Shown: positions 56,108 through 64,000 of the stretch, one piece after another
Layout: the number at the start of each line of letters is the position of its first letter
Numbering within the stretch: the stretch's first letter is position 1
NCBI GenBank assembly: GCA_964020975.1
Contig: OZ026622.1
Span: 88,993,962 to 89,057,961 of the forward strand
Direction of reading: 5' to 3'
Source: Hermodice carunculata
Lineage: Eukaryota > Annelida > Polychaeta > Eunicida > Amphinomidae
DNA length: 64,000 bases
The notes under the pieces: generated by a model
What the model saw: the letters and a program-made list of their open reading frames with translations, nothing else
Databases searched by the model: none
What the model was told of the DNA's origin: nothing
Made by a program: the position numbers and the translations under genes

Positions 56108-56660
56108 GCACTGTGTTGGGGGTTTTGGCCGAGCACAGCCTGTCCTTCAAGATGGCCCCAGTCATAATTGATGCTGCAAAGGCCCTTAGTGCTGATCCAC
56201 ATATGCTGGCACACCTTTCTATGGACCGGACTTCCGCTGGCTACAAGATGACGTATGGCATGGGTCCTGCATATCATGACAAACTGATAAGCACACTTAG
56301 AGAAACAAAGTTTTCACTGAACATTGATGAATCAACTTCAAATAACAACCAGCGTGTCTTCTCTATGCTTGTATCATAGTTTGATTCACAGAAAGGAGAA
56401 ATTGTGCTGGAACAACTTAAGTCAGTCAGCGTCATAAAAGTCGACTCAGAATCATTGTCACGTGCAGTGGTGGCAGTCATGGAAGAAAATCAGCTTCCGT
56501 GGACAAATCTTATGTCTATTTTAATGGATAGCTGTAATGTGATGTGTGTGTCCAAAAATGGAGTAGAAACAAGAATCAGACAATATGCACCTCATCTTTT
56601 AGATCTTGATGGGGATGCTTCCCATCACATTCATAATGCTTGCAAAACATCAGTCACGTG
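56108..56660 (+). pseudogene. hAT-like transposase fragment
   Basis: After a splice-acceptor-like TTATGTTTTTCAG the frame reads AEHSLSFKMAPVIIDAAKAL, HLSMDRTSAGYKMTYG and FSLNIDESTSNNNQRVFSML. An in-frame TAG follows (56377-56379), then FDSQKGEIVLEQLKSVSVIK, ENQLPWTNLMSILMDSCNVM and LLDLDGDASHHIHNAC, all in one frame. NIDEST (first acidic block), the LMDSCNVM block and the H-x-x-H-x-C end correspond to the RNase H-like core of hAT-related transposases known from many invertebrate multi-copy genes. It is cut off at about 56645 by the front of the Ngaro-like element, so the C-terminal dimerisation region is absent. A BED-like finger that could belong to such a gene lies at 36.56 kb. Confidence 0.65.
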
Positions 56661-56991
56661 CGTAGTGCATGTCGGGCTTTGTGCATGCGCATGCGCGGCG
56701 GATTGGCCACCCGTGTGGCACGAGTATCGGTTGACCATTGTGTGACCGTTGGGCAGTTGTACTCCAGCCGGCATGCACCTTGGATCGATTTGTCGATTTC
56801 TCTAGATTTCCAATTTGTTTTCCAATTCTGGGTAGTTGAAATTTCTACGAATTGTCTCACAAAAGCTCTACAAATTTCCTACACGTTTTACTCTACAGCG
56901 TTTCATCTACGTCCCTTACTACTGTTCAACGCTGTCAGCATCACCCAGAAGTCTTCAAAGTGCCCTGCTCCATCCTTTGTATTCCTTGACG

Positions 56992-57110
56992 GTAAGTGCG
57001 TTTTCACTTGGAGAAGAAGTTTTAGGTGCAAATTACGGCCTCATCACCGTCGCAACAGTTTCCATACGTTTTATTTTCACCAATTTGTTACGCTGTGATT
57101 CAATTTCCAG
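56992..57110 (+). other. predicted intron in the Ngaro-like leader
   Basis: GAC|GGTAAGTGCG at 56988-57000 is a strong donor match and TTCAATTTCCAG|TTTC at 57099-57114 a strong acceptor match. They flank a 119-bp segment directly before the ATG of the SGNH ORF. Confidence 0.5.
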
Positions 57111-57141
57111 TTTCAATGGAATCCCAGATATCTAGGTCAAA

Positions 57142-57837
57142 ATGGCATCAGGAGCTCACAGCAGTACTCAGGCTGTCGTGATCCTAGGCCATAGTTTTAT
57201 CAACTGTTTGCAGGGGTTTATTGCAGATTCTTCTGACCACGAGGTCGCTTCTGATTTCAGGCTGAATCACAAGTTTCAGGGCAGATTGAATGTCATTTTC
57301 AGGGGCAGAGGAGGAGGACGCATCAGCCACATTCTTGACATGGCCCCAAATGTAATTCGAACTTGCAGTGACCCAGTTTCGGTCGCCATGTTGCAGATAG
57401 GGGGAAACGATATCACGCCCCAAACTCATCCAGACGCTTTGGCAAAGAGCATCGTTGCAGCAGCAGAGTACATCCATATTGGATGGGATGTACCACAGGT
57501 TGTAATCTCCCAGCTTTTTTTCAGAGATTCAGCGTGTCGACGTGACTACAACGACATCGTGTTCAAGGTAAACAAGGCCGTCAGCGACATCGTGAAGAAA
57601 CAATATAAAGGTACAGGGGTTGTGTTTTGGCGCCATCAGGGGTTCTGGGAACCGTCGGTTCACGCAGAATTGATGTGTCAGGACGGCGTACATTTTAACA
57701 CCGATGGGAATGAGAAATACTACAACAGTATCAAGAGCGCTTTGGTTCAAGCAGTCAAATGTGCTTTGTATGCTGACCCGGATGTTGTGGGGCATGGGGT
57801 TAATCTATCCTTTGGTTTGCTTTGCAGCATTACATAG
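57142..57837 (+). mobile_element. SGNH/GDSL-type hydrolase ORF of the Ngaro-like fossil
   Basis: A 231-codon frame starting at ATG 57142. Block I is VVILGHSFINCL (nucleophile Ser in GHS), the oxyanion Gly lies in FRGRGGGRISH, block III is LQIGGNDITP (Gly and Asn of GGND), and block V is CQDGVHFNTDGNEKYY (Asp and His, D-G-V-H). Length and all four blocks fit small SGNH hydrolases. There is no signal peptide, so a cytoplasmic role is likely. Such esterase-like proteins occur in Ngaro elements and, independently, in some LINE ORF1 proteins; their substrate in retroelements is unknown. The frame itself is open throughout. Confidence 0.75.
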
Positions 57838-57938
57838 CTGAGCGGGATGTTCACGCGGCGTTCCCTTTGTTTACAGCTTATGATGGGTCCACCGTGCGCA
57901 GTAAAAAGTTGTGTCTTTCTCTTATACTCAAAGTCAGG

Positions 57939-58450
57939 TTTTCCTCTCCCCTTGGATCGAAGCGTAATGTGTTTAATTACCAATTTTCCTCTCCTATGGG
58001 ATTGAGGCGTGGCGTTTCTTTGTCTTCCAGCTTATGAGGGGCTCACCGCATGCAGTGAAACAATATCTTTCATTTATGGTTCCAGTTTTCCTCTCCCTAT
58101 GGACCGAGGCGTACTATGTTTTGTTGAAAATTTTCCTCTCCCATGGGATTGAGGCATAGTGTTTCTTTGTCTTTCAGCTTATAAGGGGCTTACCACATGC
58201 GATGAAGCTGTCTTTCACTTGTGTTTCCAGTTTTCCTCTACCTATGGATCGAGGCGTACTATGTTTTGTTGGATATTTTCCTCTCCCATGGGATTGAGGC
58301 GTAGTGTTTCTTTGTCTTCCAGCTTATGTGGGGATGACCACGTGCAGTGAAGCCGTCTTTCACTTATGTTTCAAGTTTTCCTCTCCCTACGGATCGAGGC
58401 GTACTATGTTTTGTTGTAAATTTTCCTCGCCCGTGGGTTTGAGGCATGCG
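57939..58450 (+). repeat. ~145-bp tandem repeats downstream of the SGNH ORF
   Basis: Units start at TTTTCCTCT at about 57939, 58086, 58231 and 58375. Each unit contains the word TTTTCCTCTCCC-x-TGG(A/G)AT(C/T)GAGGCG twice, once followed by TACTATGTTTTGTTG and once by TTTCTTTGTCTTCCAGCTTA. Two further single words occur at about 58602 and 58667. These could be the direct-repeat recombination substrates of a Ngaro-type element. Confidence 0.85.
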
Positions 58451-59289
58451 TGTTCTTCATTTAAAAGTTCATATATTTGCCTGCACCTAAAATGTCCCCT
58501 TATATCTATGTGGGTTACTTTTGAGAATATAACTTTGGCTAAGTTCCTATTGATAGAGGTTGCTACACGTCATAATTCAAGATTTGATATGTTCCAAGGT
58601 ACCTCTCCTCCTGGATTGAGGCGTAAATTCAAATTCGAGTCTGGTCTTCAACACAGTACAGATTAACCTTCCCCTCTGGATCCAGGTGGATTGCACGGTT
58701 TTTATGCATGGAGGGAAGAGTTTCTTCCATAACGGGAATTTGTTCAACAGGCCAGCATCAATTAGTTTGTACCCATCAGGTCTCTACTGCTGGTTGGTGC
58801 CTTGGGTGCAGGGTTAGAGCACCCATGGTGTATCTCGTGTCACACCATGCGCCAATTGGCAGGCCTTATTATTATTTCCATCCAATTGCGGATGTATGTT
58901 GAGCTGGCAAAAATTTTGATGGTCTGCCCCAGTCATACTGTAGCTTGGTGGTGGGCTGACACATTACACTGAATGCATGAACTTTATTAAAGACATGTCT
59001 CGTCTCTATTCACCTTCAAGTATTAAAGTGGGCCAGTCACAGTTTTTAGCAAACAATAAGATTTTGCATGCTGTAATTACCAATTGGAAGTAATGTGTTT
59101 CTCACCCATTGTGTAAGGACAAGGGTATCCTATTACAAAACAGTCATAAGCTGGTCAAAACAAGCAATATATCAGTTCAGACTGTGGCCCGTGCATTGGT
59201 TTACTCAACAGTGGCTGGTATGTTTGATAGGTATCTGCCCCCCTCATGCACACTTACTCAGACAATTTGTCTGCTGTTCATTCAATTTG

Positions 59290-60255
59290 TTGCAGATGCC
59301 TCCTAAAACACGTGGTCAGTGTACTGCACTGCCTGTTGAGATGCAGCCTGCCAGGAGGCAGAGGGCGCATACTCCCCCATCATGAGCAAACTCAGCCACA
59401 CCAGTCGACCAGGACGTGTTGACATTACTCCAAGCCCGCATTGCCAGTCTAGAAGCAAGGGTGCAGGAGCCAACGGCAACACAACTCCCCTCTCCCCCAC
59501 TAGTGCCTAGTACGTCAACAGGGCTGACCCATGCTGGCCCACCCCCTGTTGTATCCACCTCTCTGATGGAATCTAGTTCCGACTATAATACCGACGACGG
59601 TGCTAGGGTGAAGGTCTCTAATAAAGGTAAAGTTGGGCGCTCAAAAGCAAGGAAAAGCGCAATCAGGAAGGTTCCCAAAGGCAGGAAATCCCATAATCGC
59701 AAGAGCCACAGGTCCAAGAAACGTAAGTGTGACTCTTCAGAGGAATCATCTGGGTCATGGGAGGGGAGACTGAGAGCTAAGTCTAAGAAAGCCAAGGTCA
59801 GTAGTGACTCAGATGTTGAGTCTCTGTCCTCTTTAACCTCGTCCTCCACCGATCGGAGCTCAACTTCATCTGTCAGCTAAAAGTCAGGTGAGATGAAGTA
59901 CAGTAAATTTAATAGCACAAAAATTAGGCTTGAGGATAGAATCCCCCAAAAGACAAAGAGGAAAATCTGGGCCCATGATTTCATTGAGTTCAATGATTTA
60001 TTGGCAGCTTCCCGTAGACCTGGTTTTCTTTTCGAGTCGTCCAAGGCCAGGACAAAATCTCAAATGTCTGTCAATTCTATCTTAGACTGGCTGAATGCAT
60101 TCCAGGTATTTGCTGCAGTCTACGTGTTACAATTTCCAAAAGACGCCCAGAGCCTTTTCCAATATATGCATACCATAATGGAACTGTCACGTTTGGGAGG
60201 TGACTGGAAGTCTTATGAGCACTGGACACCTTCCTGTGGATTTGTACAGTAACTG
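59290..60255 (+). mobile_element. gag-like region of the Ngaro-like fossil
   Basis: Starts near MPPKTRGQ and includes a coiled-coil (LLQARIASLEARVQEP), a very basic/serine linker (SKARKSAIRKVPKGRKSHNR; Ser-rich LSSLTSSSTDRSSTSS), then a structured domain with KRKIWAHDFIEFNDLL and SILDWLNAFQVFAAVYVLQF. This KIWA-x-x-FIEF ... W-x-x-AF-x-x-F-x-A-V-Y pattern is one I associate with the first ORF of tyrosine-recombinase retroelements. Broken. Confidence 0.6.
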
Positions 60256-60379
60256 GTTTCCCAATAGCAAACAAGAAAACTATGGGGCCGTCCACAGTGT
60301 TGCCATTCTTAGGGATCACCTTGGATACGAAATTGCGCGAAGCCCGTCTACCCCTGGACAAACTCGAGAAATGTAGACA

Positions 60380-61022
60380 GGAAATCGAATACCTGCTCCA
60401 ATGACCCTCGTTGTCAAGAGAAGTATCTCCATATCAGTCTATGACCATCGTTGCACTGTACTGAAGAGAAGACATCAATTTTACCTGATCGAGTCACTGT
60501 ATATGGATTGATATAGACTATATTAAAGACATTGAAATTGAGAAGATACGTTCCACTAGTGGTCTGTCTGTAAGGAGGTGAATGACAGTGAGCTTGGACT
60601 GTGCTGTATGATCCTGTATCTATGTAGTGACAGTGATTGCACTTCCCTACACAGTGTCACCGATTTCCTAAAACACAAATGTTTGGAGGCACATGGAGAC
60701 CTAAGTGATGAAGTACAAGATATAAATTATGATAATACATTGAGCTCCAGAGCTTAAATTAGGATTTACTTGAATACATTATGGAAGGGAAAGCTCTTTC
60801 AGGAGGTGTTCAGAAAGTTTTTACCCTGACCTGAAGTTAGTGAAACGTGACAGACACCAAAAGTTTGCAATCACAAACAAACTGTGGTGTTTCAAATGTC
60901 ACGCATTACTAACTAGGTCATATACTGGTATCTTGATAAAATGCCCTCTGCCCCCCCCCCCCCCCCCCCCCGAATTCGTAATTGTATCTTTGGTAGGAGA
61001 TTTATAATCATTCATTAAAAAG

Positions 61023-61084
<62 letters not shown>

Positions 61085-61085
61085 G
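60380..61085. other. Non-coding interval ending in simple repeats
   Basis: No supported gene. It contains a C-run at about 60952-60972 and a (TTA)n tract at 61024-61083. The minus-strand poly-Asn frame here is a product of the triplet repeat. Confidence 0.7.
61024..61083. repeat. (TTA)n microsatellite, about 20 repeats
   Basis: Uninterrupted TTA triplets immediately upstream of TTGCAG and the BEN-like ORF. A pyrimidine-poor tract like this would be an unusual context for the splice acceptor suggested by TTGCAG. Confidence 0.95.
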
Positions 61086-61110
61086 CAGTTGTGTCTCAAG
61101 AAGGGAATTC

Positions 61111-61626
61111 ATGGAACTCAAGGATATGGTTGAAAAATTGCAAAAAAGTTACAAGAGCCTGAAGAGAAGAAACTACTCACCACAGCAACTGCAGTTTCCA
61201 CAATCAACCCCAACAAGACCAGCACCTGTTGTTCAGCAAGAAAGCTTGCCCACACAAATGGAGCTTTCACCACCACCACCCCAGCCAACCCAGTCCACTG
61301 TACAAGTGTACAAAGGGCAGTCACTCGAAAGCTTGTTAGATGCAATCACTCACTGCGATAAAGTTTGTGACGCAGTGAGAGTCACCCTTCTAAACTTCTT
61401 CCCCACAGAGTACATTTTGTCACATAACGTTTCGGGAAAAGCATCAAACTCCAAATGCGCTGTAAAGTCAGCATTTGATACCAGACTCTACGGTGCCTTC
61501 ATGAGGCCCATAAAGACAAAATTTCCCAATGTACCCGGCAAAGAAATCAGGGAGAGAATCCACAGCGTGCAAAAGAGGTTAAAAACTTGTCTTAAGCTTA
61601 AGGTCAATCATTTAGGGTACTCATGA
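61111..61626 (+). CDS. BEN-like domain ORF
   Basis: A 171-codon frame with ATG at 61111. Residues 1-25 form a basic coiled coil (LKDMVEKLQKSYKSLKRR). A Gln/Pro-rich disordered linker follows to about residue 70, then a small helical region (GQSLESLLDAITHCDKVCDA), and from about residue 108 a putative BEN domain: LSHNVSGKASNSK, KSAFDTRLYGAFM, KFPNVPGKEIRERIHSVQKR. The frame ends at TGA 61624-61626. It may be the last exon of a larger gene, since a TTGCAG acceptor-like site sits at 61084. BEN domains bind DNA in chromatin regulators; here the assignment is from the pattern alone. Its 3' half belongs to a 1.15-kb repeat also found at 26.57 kb, so the gene is multi-copy and associated with a LINE fragment. 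Confidence 0.5.
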   Translation: MELKDMVEKLQKSYKSLKRRNYSPQQLQFPQSTPTRPAPVVQQESLPTQMELSPPPPQPTQSTVQVYKGQSLESLLDAITHCDKVCDAVRVTLLNFFPTEYILSHNVSGKASNSKCAVKSAFDTRLYGAFMRPIKTKFPNVPGKEIRERIHSVQKRLKTCLKLKVNHLGYS

Positions 61627-62568
61627 AGGCACCATAGAGCCTGGTGTCATTTACGTCACAGTGATATATTGATGTAAAGGAACAAGACATGGCTGCATGT
61701 TGCATGTTGAGTCCGTTTTTATTTATTATTATAAATGAATATGTGACGTTACTTAAGCAAGCAGACTGTCAAGGTATTTTCATAGATCATAATCATCAAA
61801 ATGTTTTTCTTCTACTTTATGCAGACGACATTGCAAACATAGCAGATACAGTTGGATGACTGCAAAAACAAACTGATACTCTTGTTGAATTTTGCATACA
61901 ATTTGAAACAGGTGAAATAGTGAAATTAAATGAATGGTGGTTCTACAAGGGTCAAAAAATTGTAGTGGTTTTAAATTATAAATACTAAGGAATATTGTTC
62001 TCTTAAATTGTCTTGGAATACTTCTAAAAAAATTATCATCACGAGCAAGAAAGGCAATGTTTATTTTAAAGCAATTCATAAACACACATAATATGGATAC
62101 TAAGACTTCAGGAACATTTAAAATTTAGGTGAGAATATCATGAGAAACATAGCAGCTTTCTGTTATAATGCATTTGTGAAGAGAAGTAACTATTTGAAAA
62201 ACCAGTCTGTATGAATATAATAAGTCATTGTGATCCGATATCATGTGAATATAATTCTATTGTATTTTGTATTTACTATGGGCCTACAGCCTAAAGTTGG
62301 AATTAATAAAAACTCTTAACTCATCACTAAAGGCTGTGTCATTATAGTATGTCACTAGGCAAAATATTTAATTCATGGTCACATATCGAATTAAATTGTC
62401 CAGGAAATAGCACCTTTACAATTTGAGAGATCTTCAAACTTAACATGATTTATAATTGCCCATCACTGAAGGGTGTATCATAAACAACAGTAGGTCAGTA
62501 GGTCAGTTATTTTTACTCATCTCTAAAGTTTGTGTCATAAAACAAAAGTACGTCACTGGTTCAAATAT
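61428..62568 (+). repeat. 1.15-kb dispersed repeat, copy B, with LINE RT fragment
   Basis: Matches 26568-27733 colinearly. The RT part (about 61.69-62.0 kb) again shows LLYADDIANIADTVG then a TGA and LQKQTDTLVEFCIQF, but the GM-x-VN-MDKTK block is deleted after IQF. Copy B stops at TCAAATAT, exactly where an LTR begins. Confidence 0.85.
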
Positions 62569-63090
62569 TGTAACAAGATGACTGTTGCTGGACGATGTTG
62601 GCAGACTAATTTTTAATAAAAACCTTTCGACATATATATCTCAAGTGTATCGAGAATATACAGCCCAGAAACAAACACTAAATTAGAGATTCATTCTGAT
62701 TTAATAGTCCATACTTTATTTGTTTTTACAACAATATACACTCAAAGATTGAGTAACGTAGTTTTATAACCACCATCCAGTGACTTTGAGATGCCGACCT
62801 TTATGAGGATTGAGTAGCGCGGACCTTCTTCGTTTGATCCTCTCTTCTATTATTTAACATCATGCTGATTTGACATTTCAATTAGAGTAGTTTATTGCTT
62901 CTCTGTCAATCGATATTCGCTTTAAACTTTTCGACTCGATTTAGTTTGACAGAGTTGTGGCTGGGCTTGTTTCTGGACGGATGTGTGTCAACTTTGCTGT
63001 GACTACTGTAATAAATATACCACTATACAATAAATTCTCGGTCTTCTAACAAGTCCCACCTGGGAGAACAAAAAAGGGGACATTGTTACA
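62569..63090 (+). repeat. 5' LTR of a second LTR element
   Basis: The 522-bp segment begins TGTAACAAGATG and ends CATTGTTACA, giving the TG...CA ends and a short TGTAACA/TGTTACA inverted repeat typical of LTRs. It interrupts copy B of the 1.15-kb repeat. A primer site follows five bases after its end. AATAAATAT near 63010 is a candidate polyadenylation signal. Confidence 0.85.
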
Positions 63091-63095
63091 TTAAA

Positions 63096-63113
63096 TGGTG
63101 CCGTGAGCAGGAT
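63096..63113 (+). promoter_or_regulatory. primer-binding site of the second LTR element
   Basis: TGGTGCCGTGAGCAGGAT starts five bases after the LTR end and has the TGG start expected for pairing with a tRNA CCA end. Its first eleven bases match the TGGTGCCGTGA form seen with several metazoan LTR elements; I do not assign the tRNA. Confidence 0.75.
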
Positions 63114-63236
63114 AATATTGGACATATTTGCAGTTTGAACTATAATATATATATACATATATATCAAGGACATAGCTACACCAATCTGTGCCAAAACTAT
63201 GACTGACACCAATCCAGGAGCAACAACGCTGGAAGT

Positions 63237-64000
63237 GTGAGTATTGAAATCATTGACTATTCATTGGTGCCTGCCTTACTTACAAATCACCATCATATTA
63301 CTGTTGTGGTTATTGTGTGTTACAAATTCCTTTTCCAAATCAATATTTTTATTTCACATATAATGGACCCAGCTCAGCATATCGCAGCCGATATACTGAC
63401 TCAAAATTTCAGAGATTTACAGTATGAATTTAGAACACAGGGGTTAGTGAATCAAAGCAAACCCTTCAGTGGTGAATCAGGCAGAAATTTAAAAACATGG
63501 CTTAGAGACATGGAGAAGGTGGGAGTAAGTATTGATCGTGACAACCAGCGCATGAAACTTCTGGCTATTCAGACTCTCCGAGGAGCTGCCTCTGAGTACT
63601 GCTCTAGAGTACTTAGGCAAAATCCCAGCATTAGCTGGAATGACCTAGTTAAAGCTCTGAAGGAAAGATTCAGTGATAGTGCTGATGTACAACTCGCCAT
63701 GCAGAGGCTGAAAAGAGTCAAACAAGGCTCAACTGAATCAGTCCAGTCTTACGCAGAAAGGATAATTGATCTTGCTGAAGAAGCATTCAACACTTTGGAT
63801 CTTGCAGACCCTCTAATACAGGTCCAGCTTAAGGACATTTTCCTAGATGGCATAAGAGATGATGTATGAGCTTAGACAAGGCAAAAGGCCGTTAAGTCTA
63901 GAGGCTGATGTCCGACTGGTTTCGTTGATTTATTCAACTCGTCAGGGATGGTTAGGAAGACTGCCTGCGCCCTTTTATACCTATTTGGAGTTACGCTTGT
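63237..64000 (+). mobile_element. gag region of the second LTR element, runs to the window end
   Basis: The first ATG of the frame (63363) begins MDPAQHIAADILTQNFRDLQ. The following sequence is a retrotransposon capsid-like domain: FSGESGRNLKTWLRDMEKVG, AIQTLRGAASEYCSRVL, SWNDLVKALKERFSDSADVQ, VKQGSTESVQSYAERIIDLA and LKDIFLDGIRDDV. The F-x-G ... W-L-x-x-ME and W-x-x-L-x-x-A-L-x-x-R-F blocks are classic for Gypsy and related gag. No pol is visible before the window end, so completeness cannot be judged; it looks broken or rearranged near the edge. Confidence 0.8.

Larger units (their letters stand above)
56660..60380 (+). mobile_element. Ngaro-like (DIRS-related) retroelement fossil
   Basis: A GC-richer leader with a predicted small intron (56992-57110) precedes an SGNH-hydrolase ORF, then ~145-bp direct repeats, a second leader, a gag-like region and a short scrap of RT (FLGITLDTKLREARLPLDKL near 60.31-60.37 kb). 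An SGNH hydrolase together with direct rather than inverted repeats points to the Ngaro branch of tyrosine-recombinase retroelements; I know this association from the literature on the family, not from this sequence. RT core, RNase H and recombinase are not seen, so it is reduced to end pieces and has several breaks. Confidence 0.6.

Noticed and set aside
60899-61099. Minus-strand frame with a long asparagine run
   Set aside because: It is the translation of the (TTA)n microsatellite.
1-64000. tRNA, rRNA or snRNA genes
   Set aside because: No cloverleaf with box A and box B, rRNA-like stretch or snRNA-like sequence was recognised by eye; absence is not proven without a covariance search.

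Overview
The window looks like repeat-dominated nuclear DNA from a marine invertebrate. It is AT-rich, has no bacterial gene layout, contains splice-like GTAAGT and polypyrimidine-AG sites, and carries element families typical of molluscs, cnidarians, lancelets and ambulacrarians: a Penelope-like element of the Naiad type, tyrosine-recombinase retroelements, a Polinton polymerase, Gypsy elements, hAT-like pieces and LINE pieces. I cannot name the phylum. I found no intact, clearly host gene. Almost every coding stretch belongs to, or lies beside, a mobile element, and most are broken.

Layout. 0-2.3 kb: AT-rich non-coding with two short tandem duplications. 2.4-5.5 kb (+): a broken multi-part gene of a family I do not recognise, lying tail to tail with a Polinton-type DNA polymerase fossil (5.5-7.3 kb, -). 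9.4-11.1 kb (+): first copy of a family with an RNase H-like D/D/D signature and a Tudor-like tail. It appears to be split by a Naiad retroelement with a 970-codon open frame (11.2-14.1 kb); the tail piece reappears at 16.3-16.8 kb. 19.3-23.3 kb (+): second copy of the same family, split by a tandem array of a ~492-bp repeat. 24.3-26.2 kb: a local duplication, one half of which carries another array of that repeat. 26.6-27.7 kb: a repeat with BEN-like and LINE pieces; a sister copy is at 61.4-62.6 kb.

27.8-34.7 kb (-): a GC-rich DIRS-type fossil with inverted terminal repeats and an internal complementary region. 35.0-35.2 kb: a 35-bp minisatellite. 36.5 kb: a BED-like zinc-finger piece. 37.05-50.3 kb (+): a Gypsy-type fossil (LTR, primer site, gag, protease, RT, RNase H, integrase) into which a 1.6-kb element and one 492-bp repeat have inserted. 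A TatD-family hydrolase with a zinc-finger N-terminus lies between its pol region and the putative 3' LTR. 53.6-54.5 kb: a third Tudor-like tail. 56.1-56.65 kb: an hAT-like transposase piece. 56.7-60.4 kb: a Ngaro-like fossil with an SGNH hydrolase, ~145-bp direct repeats, a gag-like region and a scrap of RT. 61.1-61.6 kb: a BEN-like ORF. 62.57 kb to the window end: the 5' LTR, primer site and gag of a second LTR element.

The most notable candidates are (1) the D/D/D-plus-Tudor family seen at three loci; (2) the 492-bp tandem repeat, which behaves as a mobile unit and has a natural empty-site comparison in this window; (3) the TatD-like gene apparently bracketed by Gypsy LTRs; and (4) the Naiad ORF, which has no ATG ahead of its endonuclease domain and a histidine in its RT catalytic motif. 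All family assignments rest on motifs read by eye; no database search was run.
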